Source of the DNA: Hirudo medicinalis
Lineage: Eukaryota; Annelida; Clitellata; Hirudinida; Hirudinidae
Length of the DNA stretch: 64,000 nt
NCBI GenBank assembly: GCA_011800805.1
Contig: MPNW01000311.1
Coordinates: 1 to 64,000, forward strand
Direction of reading: 5' to 3'
Both the position numbers and the translations under genes were made by a program. Shown piece by piece: positions 13,411 to 25,581 of the stretch (its first letter is position 1; each line of letters opens with the position of its first letter). The notes below the pieces were generated by a model. It had not been told where the DNA came from and did not search any database. It saw only the letters and a list, made by a program, of their open reading frames with translations.

Positions 13411-16400
13411 AAAATATATCAATAAAAAAGAAAAACATAATAAAACAATGATTACATAGCAACAACAAAATAATAAATACACATGAATAACGCAATAATT
13501 ACATAACAATAAAATAATATTATAATAATTACAGCAACAGACCTCGAAGACAGGAGGACAACGTCGGCAGGGAAGAACTGCTCGTTGACGACCTTCACAA
13601 AGTCCCCCACCACGACGTGCCGCCACTCGACCTCCTTCCATCCCTGGTCCCTCAGGGCTGCAGGGTAGAAATGATGATTATGGTCACGACTGGCATGGTG
13701 ATGATGATGGTGAGTGACAATGACTGTTATGTTGACGACGATGACAGAGACGGTGATGGTTTACGACGTTTACTGCGAGAATGACGACAAAACATGACGG
13801 TCATTTGACGGCCGTCGTGGATGGCTATACCAAACAACAACGACGACGAAGACGACAACAGTCATCAGCAGTAAACCTTGAATTACGACTATTATTAATT
13901 AATTCAGATTATTATTTATTATTATTATCGCGGTCTATGTAAATATTAAAATGTCGACCATCGACAGGGAGTTAATCAACAACAGGGATTGTTTGAAGTC
14001 GTTCATAACCGAGCATCTGTTGTACATACCGATAACATATATTACAGAGTTGTACATCAAGAGATTAACTGATAAGATTGTAATATTATTATTATTATTA
14101 TTATTGTTAATATTATTATTACTATTGTTGTTGTTGGTGCTGTTGTTGTTGTTCTTGCTGTTGTAATACATTATGCAAACCTTCATCACCATCACCATAT
14201 TCATTGCCATCATCATCATCACCACCACCATCATAATCACCATCACATCATGTGCATATTTTCGGCAGTGATTAGGATCCCATTGCAACTTGAGACTCTC
14301 AATCATCATCTCATTTTAAATCTAGCACCTTTGTCGTCATTAATAATCACGTTGATTAATTAATTAATTAATTAATTACGTCACGTGTGATGATTGTAAT
14401 AATCACAACGACTGAAGCAATTACGACAACAATTACGACAGCAAAACGATTACGAGAAGAAGTCGAACGATTTTGACGGACAATTACGAGATCGCAAGAT
14501 GCACGCTACGCTCGTCGCAAACACTGCGGCCGCTTTTAATTGCTGAATAAAAAAAAGAATAAATAAATTACTAAATAATAATTTCAAGTAATTTAATAGA
14601 ATAATAGAATACCGAACGGATTACCGGTTAATTAAATAAAATGAAAGTGAAAGCACCTCATTGTCATCATCGTCGTCGTCGTCGTGGCATCGTCATCATC
14701 ATCATCATCATCAACAACATTATTATCATCAACATCATCATCATGATCATCAACATTAACATTATCATCATCAGCATCATCATCAACATTAGCATCATCA
14801 TTATCATCATCACGTTCCTTATCATCAAAAGTGGCGAGACATGCACTCGCTCTCCGAAAACTCACTCCACACTTTCCTCCTGTTGGTCTCGTCGTCTGCT
14901 CGTCTTCGTTTCTGCGGACGACATGGAAAAATGGAAAATTATATTCTACTTTATTTTAAATTCTATTCGATTCGCAGCAAACGAAACGGCAGACGAATTT
15001 GTTGTAATCGCACGAATAACTTTGAAATTCAAACTTGCTCTTTCAAGATCGTTGAAAATCATCGAATATTTAATTATTCCAATATTATACATTACACGAG
15101 TAATAATTCGACGACTATCGTAGCACAAAAATAAAATACATGGCTCATAAATAAAAAATTCTTATAAATAATTTTCACAACATTTGTGATGAAGTATTGC
15201 AACCTAAGCACCTTTAAAAAAAGTTTGAAACCAACTCAATAACTGAGTTTGTTCGGCACGTCGCGTGACGTGTCGCTCCAAACGTCACAGCTGTTTCTCG
15301 TTCGACGGGCAAACCGACGATCGATTCGACGAACTCGACCGTCATCGCGAAGCCGTCGAAACAAAGTACGACAAGAGTCACAAATTCCACATTAATATCA
15401 CCCACAAACAACAACAACAACAACAACAGCAACAACAGCAACAACAACAACAGCAACAACAACAACAACAACAACAGCAGCAGCAGCAGCAGAATAACCA
15501 AAAGCAACGACGACAAACATCAAAAACGTGCTCCAGACGAACACCGACGACAATATCCTACCTACCGGCCGACCATCTGCATTAATCATCGTAATTAAAG
15601 TTAACGAGCCCACTCACGATGTCTTCAAAAATCTCTTTCAGTGCAGACACGCTGAGGATCAGGAGCAGGGGTATGGCGGTCGTGAACTGACCCGTCGGAG
15701 ACACTCCGGGAATTTGCTTTCGAAGGAAATCGAAAATTAAAACTCGAAGATCGATGAATTCGCGAGTTGACGAAATTAAATGAACCGGTGATAGTTACAG
15801 ACAGATGGACAGATAGTTACAAGAAGATGGACACTGAGAGACAGAGGTAGATGTCTGTTAGGTCGATGCACGAAAACTTTCCGATAGAAAAACACGAAGA
15901 TCGAAACCAATTCGAACTTTGAAAGATGAGAGACATTCCCTCAGCCAGTGTATTTTCATTCGATTTAAATAAACATTTGCATATTGACACATGTGATATG
16001 TAGTCAATACGTTGAATATTCATCTTGTTATAATGCAATTAGCATTAGCTTTAGCTGCAACGACTAGTTAATGAGCCCAATGCGATTATAATAACATGCT
16101 AATGAGCGGATATGACCGGCCTGCAATTACCTGAAGAAGGGCTATAAAGAGGAAGAAGAGATTTGCATATCTCCTGAACTGTTCAAACAGAAATTTTGGA
16201 ATGAACAGTAGTGGGCTGTATTTTGCAGTACTGAAAAGAAAAATTGAAAACAATTTAATAAATGAATAACTTAATAAATAAATAAATAAAAGTAATAAAT
16301 GATAAGTATATTATTAAATTTCATGACTTAATTAACAAATAATCATCAAATCTAAAAGCAGGATGTAATTATGTGATTGAATCAATTGTCCCATGCTGTT

Positions 16401-17149
16401 TCTGACCTGATCTTGTTGGAAATGTACTTGGTTGGCTGCTGTCTGTTTAGGTAAACTGTTCTCATGTTTGGAGTGCCTTGAAGAATCTCGACATCAAAAT
16501 CGTTCAGACCGTTGCTTTCCACACCTAAAAAGATTTTGCAAACACATTCGAATCAAAACATGCAAAATTTACCATCTAAAAACTTAGATTTTGAGTGGAA
16601 TTTGCACCAGACAGCTGAAACAGATGTTGTTCTGTTTCTGCTTTACAAAATTCTTGCAAGAATTGAAATCAACCGGCCTGAAAACAATGATATTCCGGCT
16701 GAACTTATTTGGCAGGCCAGGGCCATAAGAAGTGCAAAAGAAACATTCAAAGGAGTTTGTCATTTAGAAGTTTGTTGCAGCAGTACGATCAAAAAAGTAG
16801 TTGAAAGTCAGTCTTAAAAGTTAAAATCTATTCAAAGCATCTAATAACTTTTACGTTTTCCATTTATTTATTCCACAAGATATCGGCCATCCGAATTCAC
16901 AGCATTTGCAACCGGGTCCGGTAGGAAAACAAGCCGACAGGCATTCCAGCATATTTTATGTACATAAAATGTTTTATTCGTCACGTGAATTGCAATAAGC
17001 GCCGACTTTTCAAAGTAAATTCGTTTTTAAAATTACAAAAGCGTCTCGAAAACGACAAAGAACTAAATTTCGGGAGGAAAATATTCAAAAAAACGGAGAA
17101 CTTTTATTAGTTTACCTTCGCCGTTTCCTCTGCAGTCTAGAATTTTCAT
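1..17149 (-). CDS. ATP8A: P4-ATPase phospholipid flippase, ATP8A1/2-like (3' end beyond window)
   Basis: Catalytic subunit that moves aminophospholipids such as phosphatidylserine to the cytosolic leaflet of plasma, Golgi or endosomal membranes, normally with a CDC50 partner. Exons, 5' to 3' on minus: 17116-17149, 16407-16524, 16131-16230, 15618-15716, 14866-14911, 13543-13657, 11518-11587, 10824-10960, 10088-10158, 9250-9347, 8185-8293, 7695-7822, 6994-7071, 6323-6411, 5738-5804, 5483-5597, 5190-5272, 4831-4950, 4455-4539, 4113-4252, 3763-3810, 3284-3374, 2816-2880, 2303-2395, 1657-1845, 1416-1493, 1069-1179, 414-488, 1-36. They total 896 codons in one unbroken frame. Visible motifs: actuator DGET (185-188), PISL in M4 (355-358, typical of flippases), phosphorylation site DKTGT (408-412), KGA (557-559), TGDK (670-673), GDGANDV (786-792), and membrane segments either side. 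About 250 C-terminal residues of the usual ~1150 lie off the left edge. The start Met in the 34-nt first exon is the only one found that joins in phase; the N terminus is therefore the least certain part. Confidence 0.95.
558..813. repeat. 127-bp direct duplication with an N at the junction
   Basis: The block at 559-685 is repeated at 687-813 almost base for base, separated by the single N at 686. It sits in the ATP8A intron between exons 1069-1179 and 414-488. The N at the exact seam suggests a scaffolding join of overlapping reads, though a true tandem duplication is possible. Confidence 0.85.
2664..2812. repeat. 33-bp minisatellite next to a splice donor
   Basis: Units containing ATGCAGATGAGRAATG recur near 2668, 2740 and 2773; the last two are complete 33-bp tandem copies ending only a few bases from the splice donor of ATP8A exon 2816-2880. 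Confidence 0.75.
5356..5411. repeat. (ATT)n microsatellite, about 18 units
   Basis: Perfect ATT run in an ATP8A intron. Similar ATT/AAT runs occur near 1901-1960, 2939-2995, 3240-3262, 6631-6665, 8320-8350, 10760-10800, 11424-11475, 13370-13405 and 22040-22070, and GAT/ATC runs near 2490-2515, 3885-4110, 5110-5140, 6720-6930, 9858-10015 and 22230-22380. Confidence 0.95.
5927..6116 (+). mobile_element. tRNA-derived SINE-like element, copy 1
   Basis: The most complete copy of a family found five times here. It carries a box A-like TGGCCGAACGGG (about 5939-5950) and a box B-like GTTCGAAACCC (about 5997-6007), followed by a shared tail with GGAAGGAGCGCTACATAAATG and GTGCCTCTGATGTGC, ending near CTATATAAATGAAGTACATG. 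Polymerase III boxes plus a family-specific tail are the usual SINE layout. It lies in an ATP8A intron; a TGATTGATTGGT simple repeat follows at 6117-6200. Confidence 0.75.
7095..7235. repeat. GAT/GGT-rich trinucleotide tract
   Basis: Almost pure (GATGAT/GGTGAT)n in the ATP8A intron between exons 7695-7822 and 6994-7071. It creates long poly-Asp and poly-His frames that are not genes. A complementary CATCAC tract lies at 7440-7550 in the same intron, so intron RNA could fold these two tracts together. Confidence 0.9.
8755..8900. repeat. 36-bp minisatellite carrying four GTTACGTAAC palindromes
   Basis: Four near-identical 36-bp units. Each holds GTTACGTAAC (8767-8776, 8803-8812, 8839-8848, 8875-8884) followed by the palindrome GACGTC. 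GTTACGTAAC is the consensus bound by PAR-bZIP and NFIL3/E4BP4-type factors in animals. The array lies in an ATP8A intron. Confidence 0.9.
9379..9630. repeat. 39-bp minisatellite, about 6.4 units
   Basis: AT-rich unit built on TATTTAACTATTAATTAG followed by TTATGTAATATTGTG, repeated with almost no divergence, immediately upstream (minus sense) of ATP8A exon 9250-9347. Confidence 0.92.
10325..10475. repeat. ATCATCAACATTGAT minisatellite
   Basis: Irregular 18-27 bp units of ATCATCAACATTGATATC interspersed with ATC runs in an ATP8A intron. It produces an Ile/Asp/Asn-rich frame with no protein family resemblance. Confidence 0.85.
11700..12860. other. CpG-rich, CGACG-rich stretch inside an ATP8A intron
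   Basis: Within the intron between exons 13543-13657 and 11518-11587, this roughly 1.1-kb stretch is much richer in CpG (CGACGA, GTCGTC, TCGCGC) than the surrounding AT-rich DNA. It has overlapping open frames on both strands (for example 11984-12490 plus), but none resembles a known protein and none has a clear exon structure. It could be a regulatory island or a repeat remnant. Confidence 0.5.
12930..13135. repeat. CAATCAAT/CCAACC-type tandem repeat
   Basis: Degenerate repeats of ACCAATCAATCAACC with interleaved TATAAATCTACC units in the same ATP8A intron; non-coding. Confidence 0.85.
15404..15492. repeat. CAA/CAG microsatellite
   Basis: A run of about 29 CAA or CAG triplets in the ATP8A intron between exons 15618-15716 and 14866-14911. 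It gives a poly-Gln frame on plus that is not a gene. Confidence 0.95.
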
Positions 17150-20100
17150 CTTTGCCTTGTGTATAATTCCCGTGAAAACTTAAATTTACAACAATTCACA
17201 ACCAATTTCCTTTATCCGTACTTGGCGAGTGTAATCCGATATGATAACTATTAAAGTTTCTGTCTTATTTCATGACTAAGCAGTAGTACTACCCTGTTGC
17301 TTTAAATGAAATTACCAACATTCAACAGAGAGAGAAAGTAGCCTATTTAAATGTAGATTCATAAAGGCCGCTGCGAAGTCTATGAAAAGGCCAATTATGT
17401 CTGAGTCGATAACCAGACGTCATGAATATTCACTAATCATTTGACTCAAAAATGTAGCCACGGGATTCACGAGATAAAAGTTTGAGTGACTGAGAGACTT
17501 ATAAGCCCACAAAGCGATGAATTCCTCACACGGGCGGAAATCTGAGCTACATAAAAGTGTTTGTCCTCAAGAATACGCAAAGCCTTGATTCGTAATAACA
17601 GTTCTTGAACAAACGTTCTTGATTATAATCGTAATTTTCTACAATTGCTCAATTTATTAACGTCCATTACACACGACACGTTACTCCTTTATCGATTTAC
17701 GAGCATTTCATTGATGAGTTCCGAGAATGAAGTTTGCCTTTTTTGAAATCGATGCATAATAACCCTACAGGTGTGCACAAGATTCAGGTGAAAGTTGCTC
17801 TCTTAATCGAAATCGTCTGACCGCCGATCCATTACGAGTACCCAGTCCTCCCCTTTCTCAGTTTAATTGTTGTTCGGGATGTGTTTATTCTATTTTTGTT
17901 TATAGACGAGATGCCGTGAACTGAATAAAACACGAATGTCCCGCTTCCTGGAAGCATTTACTATGTTTTTTTGAAACGGTTTCGAAAATCGAGAGATGTA
18001 AAAAAAAATAAAATAAAAAAATGATAATAATAATAATAGTAATAATAATAATAATAATAAAATATTTATAATAAGTCCAACGTCAATTAATTGCGAGCGG
18101 CTCAAAAGTGGTCCCTGGTAATAAGAGGTTCTATGATGATGACCGTCATAAACATTCTTCATAATCTACTTAATTACAATTTCGTTTACGACGACGATAA
18201 CAAACATCAATTATAACTTATTATTAAATAATTTATTTACTCCAAAAAATAATAATAACAATTAAAATAATAACGGTCATAATAAAGTCAAGAAGTGGAC
18301 ATTTTTTTTGCAACTTATAATAATTTATTTTCAACTTATAATAACTTATTTACAACTTGTAATAACTTATTTACAGCTTATAATAACAATCGGCTGACAA
18401 CAATTACAACGTTAAATAATTTATTTACTCCAAGAATAAATAATAAACATCACATTGAATTCAAGAAATTGACAAGCACGTAGGGGAGAAGAGGATGCAA
18501 GATAAAAAAACAAACAAACAATAAACATACAATACAAAAAACACAAAAAAAAACAAAACAAAGCAAAAGTATTTATTTTTCACAAAGAAAAGCGAAAGTA
18601 GTCAGTTGAAAGAAAGTTTACAAAATAATACAACCGGTTTACAACCGGTTACATCACGATTACATCATCGGCTGACATTATTCAGTGCTCGAAACATCCT
18701 GCCATATTGCTTGCTAATCATATGATCCTCGTGCTATGCTAAGATGTCTGTGTTATTTTGATTTTCAGTATTTTTTTATTTCTATGTGTGCTGCTCAAAA
18801 TTTATTAATTGAGAAATAATTAATTTCAATTAATTTGGAATTAATTCATTAATTTTTTAAATTAGTGAATCAGTAAATTTTATCAAGTTTCTTAGAAGAA
18901 TTTCCCATTTTTGATGGCATTTTTGCATTTTAGAAAAATTCAGTTTTCATTAAAGCATTGCATATTTCCCATTGCAAAGGAATAACCCCACGATAAACAA
19001 TAAACCCCTACGATAAAATATAAACCCCACAATAAACAATAAACCCTACAATAAACAATAAACCCTACAATAAGTTATAAACCCTACAATAAATTATAAA
19101 CCCTAAAATAAACCTAATTTATAGTTCTCAGTAAATGATGAATACTTTACGAGCTTCAAAAATTCAACATCCAGAGAGTTTTCAGAGCTTCGAGAGATCT
19201 CAAAAGACATTGAAATATATGTTGTTGTTTTTTTGCAGATGGTCACTAGCTTTTATACCCACTGATCACATTGATTTGCTCAGGTAGTGTTTGTTAGTAG
19301 CGATAATGGGCGTAATTCTCACTAACTAGAGAGTTATACTCACTTTTGTAATACTCTCACTAACTGACATCGATTTTTTTCAAATTTATTTTCCAGCGTT
19401 GAAATTTGAAGCAACCATTCTCCCTGCATGACTCCAAAAAGGTAAACTACCTTTTTCTCAACCTGGAAGAGTAGGATGCACCTGGGAAATATTGTCCTGA
19501 AAGATCGCCTTAGGGAAAGGGCACGACCGACGTGGTTGGGGCCGAGCCTTTACCCTGTTGCATGGGATTGAACTCTGAGAACATAATTAATTAGGAATAT
19601 TTAACGATTTCCATTCTTTTTTGCTACCTTCGAACATCGTCGTTTCATTTGTATCTCGAGGCAATCGTCCTGTTTCTGTATTAATTGAAGCTACTGCTAG
19701 TGCTGCTAGTGCTGCTAATGTCGCTAATGTCGCTAATGTAGCTAATGTAGCTAATGTCGGCTTGTCGCCACTACTTGAAACCATAAATCATAATCAATAC
19801 GAGCAAACCATCTTCTTTGTGATTTATTAGCCACACTTATAAAATATTTATTTGGTAATTAATTATCCAAATTAGTCGTTAATTAAACAACTATTAACCA
19901 GATTACTAATCAAATTTATTAGCTTCATTATTGTAACAAGTATTATTTTTTTACTGTTTTAAAATTATTATTTTCTAAACCACAACAAACAATTCACCGG
20001 GGATTCACAAACAAAACGATACAAACTTTGAACTCGAGTATTTATTTGAAAAAAACATACAAAACATTCGAGGAGAAAACATAACACGGCAAACTGGCAT

Positions 20101-20520
20101 AAATGGATGAATAATTTTTCTGTTTAAGACCGCGGAACTATTTGTAACTAATTGAATGAAAACGCAATAAATAACTTGACCCCGCAACTTATTGACCTCA
20201 CATGGTCAAGCACAATGCAAGGTGTAACCTGTAACCTTCTGCCATGGAAACTGTTGTAACCATCTTCTTCTTTTTTTGCATGTGAAATCCCTAATTATAA
20301 CTACATTAAATCTTAATGTTCTACTAACTCCAATTGTTCGTCTTGAAATCGATTCAACTAATAAATATTAGATCATGGGAACAACAACCAACAGATACCA
20401 ACCAGCTGATATTCAAGCCTCCGATATTGGACGATATAAAATCATTTGAGATAATTTTAGACAATAATTACACAATAAATACGCTGATATCAACAATCGA
20501 ATATTCAGATGTGAGTATTG
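17150..20520. other. Intergenic: ATP8A upstream region and 3' flank of the MH2-domain gene
   Basis: About 3.4 kb without a supported exon. It should contain the ATP8A promoter near its left end and the 3' untranslated region of the neighbouring minus-strand gene near its right end. It holds TTATAATAAC-type repeats (18300-18440), a 17-19 bp minisatellite (18980-19115), a GCTAATGT/GCTGCTAGT repeat (19690-19760) and long A or T runs. I see no RNA gene. Confidence 0.6.
18980..19115. repeat. 17-19 bp minisatellite, CCCTACAATAAACAATAAA type
   Basis: About seven imperfect units of ATAAACCCTACAATAAA; AT-rich, intergenic. Confidence 0.85.
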
Positions 20521-22036
20521 TTAAACATCCCCATCGTCGTTGTCTTCATCATCATCATCGTCGTCATCCTCATCGTCGTCATCATCATTATCTTCGTCGT
20601 CATCATCATCGTCGTCGTCTTCGTCATCTGTTCTGGCGGTGGACTTCACCTCCTCATGAAGTTCAACTGAGACCAGAGGTTCTGATAATGATTTAAATTG
20701 ATTAATGTTCCTAAGAGAAATAATCACGTTTTTAATCTGATTCAATTCAAATTATGATTGGACAAAAATAAACGTAATTGACCTGGACATTGCTCAATTC
20801 TTGCAAGGTCAAGCCCTTACTGGTGAACTCTTTAAGTACTGAAAATTTATATCGATAATAACAAGTTCATATATTTCATATATATATATGACCCTCAGGG
20901 GTTACAACCAACTGTACAACCAATAATAGGAAAATGCCTTTAAGAGCCCCACCAATAGCAAACAAGGACTAGTAACCGCCCACCTTTCTCGTCGCCAATC
21001 AGATCAAAGGCATGGAGGTTAATGATGGACACCCACAGGGGTAGGTCTACCTCCCTATCGCATGAACTTCCAAGGGCAAAGTTGAAGATGGTCCACCTTG
21101 CCAATTTGCATACGTCAATTCTTCCGCTCTGTGACTCTCTGCTTTTCAGAAGACCTATGACCTTGACTTTAAACTTTTCAACGTCATACACCTGGGGTTG
21201 GGTTGATGACGTGTCAGACGATTTGCATATATTTATTAATTAGTGGTTTGGTTAATGCAAATTTAATTGAATGATAAAGTGAATAATTAAACTGATTAAT
21301 TTCCTTATTTTATTATTATATTATATTATTATATTATACGTAATTTATTACAAATTAAGTTATTTTAGGTGGGGATTTGTATCATCGAGTCAATCAGTTC
21401 AAACGTTTGCGTCGTCAATAAAGAATTGAATGAGTCAGAAAACAAAATTATTAACTATCTCATTAATTAAATTATATCGAAATTAGTTTAATTATATTGA
21501 ATTTAATTAAACAGTCATCCTCATTAAATATTCACCCACATTATATAATCACCCACATTAAACATTCACCCACATTAAATATTCATGCACATTAAATATT
21601 CACCCACATTATATAATCACCCACATTAAATATTCACCCACATTAAACATTCACCCACATTAAATATTCACCCACATTAAATTATTCATATTACTTATTA
21701 TTCATCATCGACCAATTAAAAACAATAATTAAATAATAAAACCTTCGTGATGCCCCTGCCCAGGGAGACCTTGTCCTCTCCAAAAAGATGAACTTCAACG
21801 GAAGACATTCGATCTATAAACATATTACCTTCTGTGTCCCTTGAGATTTCAATGCCCTTGATTGATTGATTGATTGATTGATTGATAAGTGGTTGATTGA
21901 TTAGTTGATTTACTAAAATTTTATTATTATTGTAATAAGTAATCAATTCCCTGTTCTTCCATTTATAATAATAACAACCCAATTATCATAATCTTATGTT
22001 TATTTCTAAAAATTTTTATTTTTTTATTTACTTTTT

Positions 22037-22076
<40 letters not shown>

Positions 22077-25000
22077 AATAATAGCATCAACAACAACAAC
22101 AATAATAAACAATAATAAATAACAAATAATAATTACCTCTCCTACTTGTCTGATAGCATCCTGGCACTGCTTGATCTTGAGGTGTTCAAAGTCTTTCGAG
22201 TGAATCCCGATTCTGAATATGGGGATCATGACGAAGATGATGATCATCGCCACGATCATTACCATCACCATCATCATCATCACCAACACCACTACCATCA
22301 TCATCGTCATCGTCGCCGCCATCATCATCATCACCATCGTCGTCATCGTCGCCGCCATCATCATCATCATCATCATTTCGAACTTCATCGCCACAGCCGC
22401 CATTTTAATCGCCGTCATCATCACCATCATAATCAAGGCCGTCAGAACTTCTCCGACTGACATTTTTCCAGTATAGGGCTCCGTGCTTTCGTTGAGGGTG
22501 ACGCAGGAGTCCCTGATGTACAACTTGCCGATGATGGCGTTCTTCTCCATGAGGTACAACTTGCACCAGATGTCTTTCTGGAGGCTGTTGATCTTCGTTA
22601 TGGACTCTTTCAGGAACACCTTGGACGGTGGATGGAAATAAATGAAAGACAATATTATACATACAATATTTTAATCGAATTCTAGTTATTATTGTTGTTG
22701 CTTTTGGCAATGTTGATGGCGATGATAACGACGTTAGCGATGACGATGACGATGACGATGATGACGATGATGTTCACTCACAAAACAAGGATCATTCTGC
22801 GGTGCCTCAGAGACTGGATTCCAAAGCATGGGAAACTGAGGTGGTTGAAATCTGGTAGAATTATTTTCATCATCATCAGCATCAGCATCGTAATCATCAT
22901 CACCGTCGTCGTCGTCGTCGTCATCATCATCATCGCCATCATCGGTTATTTTCAGAAAAGTCGCATATTAAAATTAATATTAAGTTTACATTAAGCAACA
23001 ATAACTTTCGTTAACAACAATTAAGTTATTCGATAATAAATAAATAATTAATGAAATTAGCATAGCTAATGAGATTAACATAATTAATGTAATTGACATA
23101 ATTAATAGAATTAACGTAATTAATAGAATTAACATAATTAATAGAATTAACTATTTAATTAATGTAAGTGAAAAACTATTGTAGTTAACGCTACAATTAA
23201 TCTAATTAATACACCTATTGCCATAGAATTAATAGAGTTAGTATAATAAATCTAATCTATTAATCTATAATTAATCTAACTATTGTAATTAATAAAAATT
23301 AAGTTTTTACAACGCAATCAATCTAATTTATGTAATTAATTTAAGTAATACAATGAATCTAATTTCTTCAGCAAATTTTAATTAATTCAGTTAGCACAAC
23401 AAATGTAATTGATGTAATTAATTCAATGAATATAAGTAATTCAATTACAAAAACTTATTTAATTAACTAATTCAATAAACACGACTAATTTAATTAGTGG
23501 CATTAATACAATTAACGTACTTAACGTGATTGGTTTAATTAGCAGCACTAATATATGTGTATATTATTAGTATTATTATTGTATAGTATATAATATATAA
23601 ATATAAATAAAAAATTATTTATTTACTAATATATAATATATAATATATGCTAATATACTATATATATATATATACTAATATTTACTAACATATATATATA
23701 TATATATATACATACTATATTGTATAAGTTATACGAGATTCATAATACTATATTATATACTAAATAATATACTATATATTATATTATTACTAATATACTA
23801 TAATATAATATTCCAAAAATACTAATATATATTAATATTAATAATAATAATATGTCTCTATCCCCTTAGAGCATTCAAAATTTATCTAGCGACTCGGGAA
23901 CGATTAGATATTCAATGTTGGAATGACTCGACGACCAAGTCAATCAGTTTTATATAAAATAGTCTTTTACTAAAACCATAATCAACAAAGACATTCCACA
24001 TTCGATTTCACAACAATCCCCTTTGGTTCACCCTCTACCTACTATTTAAGCATGTAGCATACGAACACCACCCTGAGAAAATGTCACGGATGGGTATGGC
24101 TCACCCATTTAATGTAATTAATTAATTAATGTAATATTAATATTAAGTAGGTAAAAATAAACTAACGATTCTCGCATTTTTGGAGCCTTCAGGAATAAAA
24201 AAAAATTGAATGAATGTTAGTTATTCGATATTTTCTAAATAATTAATTGGTAATTATTAAGCTAATAACAATAATTATTATTATAGATTATAAATATTAT
24301 TAATCAATAATTAATGTTATTAATAATTATAAATATTACAATATAATATAATAATAATTATTATATATATTATTATTATTATTATTATTATTATAATGAT
24401 GATTAATATTGTTAATTGATTCATTTGTAACTGGCTTGATTGGTTTTTTGCGTTACAATAGTGAATTAATTGTAGTAAAGATTTATTGAAATGTAAATCC
24501 ATAATTATGCCAATTCGTGATATCTTCAAAAGTGATTTGATGGCAACTCACGTTTATCTTCACAGTTTTGTTTCTTAATTAAAATTTAAAAAATAAAATT
24601 AAATTAAATATTTTGTGATAAAACAGTAATTTGATTAGGTGAATAAATAATTAGTAATTTAATAACAATTACAAGAATATGTTAAGGAATCAATTTTTAA
24701 TAATCGTAATTCATGACATCTCTCTAACAAATTCCTTTTTATTAACATTGAAATTTATTATAATAGTAATTTTTTTATATAATTTTATTATTATTATTAA
24801 TTTTATAAAATTATTAAAATAAAATTTATTATAATATTAAATTATTATTTTAATTTTTATTTTAATATTACTAAACTAATTTATAATAAATTTATAATTA
24901 ATTATTATTTTAATAAAAATAATTATATATCGCAATAAAAATAATCAAAAAATATTAACAACTAATTCATAATGTCAATAGAACCATGCCAAACCTCTGC

Positions 25001-25581
25001 ATTATTGCAATGATTACAATTATGATTATAACTTTGCATAATAAACCAATAACTTTTGTAAAATTAATCATTTGCAATAACACGGTTACCTGTTCTTCTT
25101 AATATCGTCCTCGGCGTGGGAGATTCTTTTCTGAAAATATGAGTTCAAGAAGTTATTATTTATATAGGTAACATTGTTATTTATTATTATTATTATTTAT
25201 TTATTTAGGTAATATTGTTAGTTATTATTATTATTATTATTTATTTATTTATTATTAATTAATTACAATTACAACTATTGCGTCCATTGGCTGTATCAAA
25301 CACTAAGTCCAGCCTACCTCCACCTTTACAGATATTTCGGCATTCTTCTTATCCTGCTCCAAACTCCTCTGCTGATAGTCCAGGAACCTCGTGCCGATGT
25401 CCTCGACCTTCTCACTGAGGTCAGACATGGCCTTTCTGTACACGAGGGCCTTGGCCCTAAGGGCGGCCAGTTTCCTCCGTGCCAATGTCCCCCGCCAGAA
25501 TTTCTGGCATCGAAGGATGCTGTCTGAGGCAATGGTTAGGGCCGAGTTGAGCTTGTCGGTATGGTAGTGCCTCAAGAAAAC
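20521..25581 (-). CDS. Myosin-neck/IQ protein with SMAD-type MH2 domain and acidic tail (motor not found)
   Basis: I do not recognise a named gene. Exons, 5' to 3' on minus: 25318-25581, 25090-25130, 22782-22851, 22462-22619, 22137-22212, 21743-21856, 20984-21191, 20821-20838, 20521-20681; 369 residues, phases consistent. The first exon opens like the end of a myosin converter (VFLRHYHTDKLN, usually preceded by GKTK) and an IQ motif (LRCQKFWRGTLARRKL), then charged helix. Exons from 22619 to 20984 (residues ~143-308) match an MH2 domain element by element: IWCKLYLMEKNAIIGKLYI against SMAD FWCSIAYYE..RVGETF; GEGIEISRDTEGNMFIDR against GRGVRLYYIGGEVFAE; LARWTIFNFALG against LTRMCTIRMSFVKG; PLWVSIINLHAFDLI against PCWIELHLNGPLQWL. 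The SMAD Ser-X-Ser tail is absent; an Asp/Glu-rich tail (~331-369) ends it. An upstream exon must exist, since 25582 is a splice acceptor, but I cannot find it. Role unknown; perhaps a protein-binding adaptor. Confidence 0.78.
21517..21692. repeat. CACATTAAATATTCACC minisatellite
   Basis: About nine to ten units of 17-18 bp (CACATTAAATATTCACC, with ATATAATCACC variants) in the intron between the last two large MH2 exons. Confidence 0.9.
22852..25089. other. Long AT-rich intron of the MH2-domain gene
   Basis: A 2.2-kb intron with TA-dinucleotide runs (about 23560-23830), AATTAAT-type repeats (23040-23550) and ATT runs (24360-24395). I see no exon, RNA gene or transposon ORF in it. Confidence 0.6.

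Noticed and set aside
15265..15585. Poly-Gln frame
   Set aside because: CAA/CAG microsatellite in an intron; no conserved flanking protein.
16512..16817. 101-residue plus-strand frame in ATP8A intron 1
   Set aside because: It has a protein-like composition and PAELIW, faintly like a retroelement, but no clear family match and no splice context. Not strong enough to call.
20646..20681. Alternative short last exon of the MH2 gene as the main form
   Set aside because: It needs the weaker GTCAAT donor; kept as an alternative rather than the primary model.
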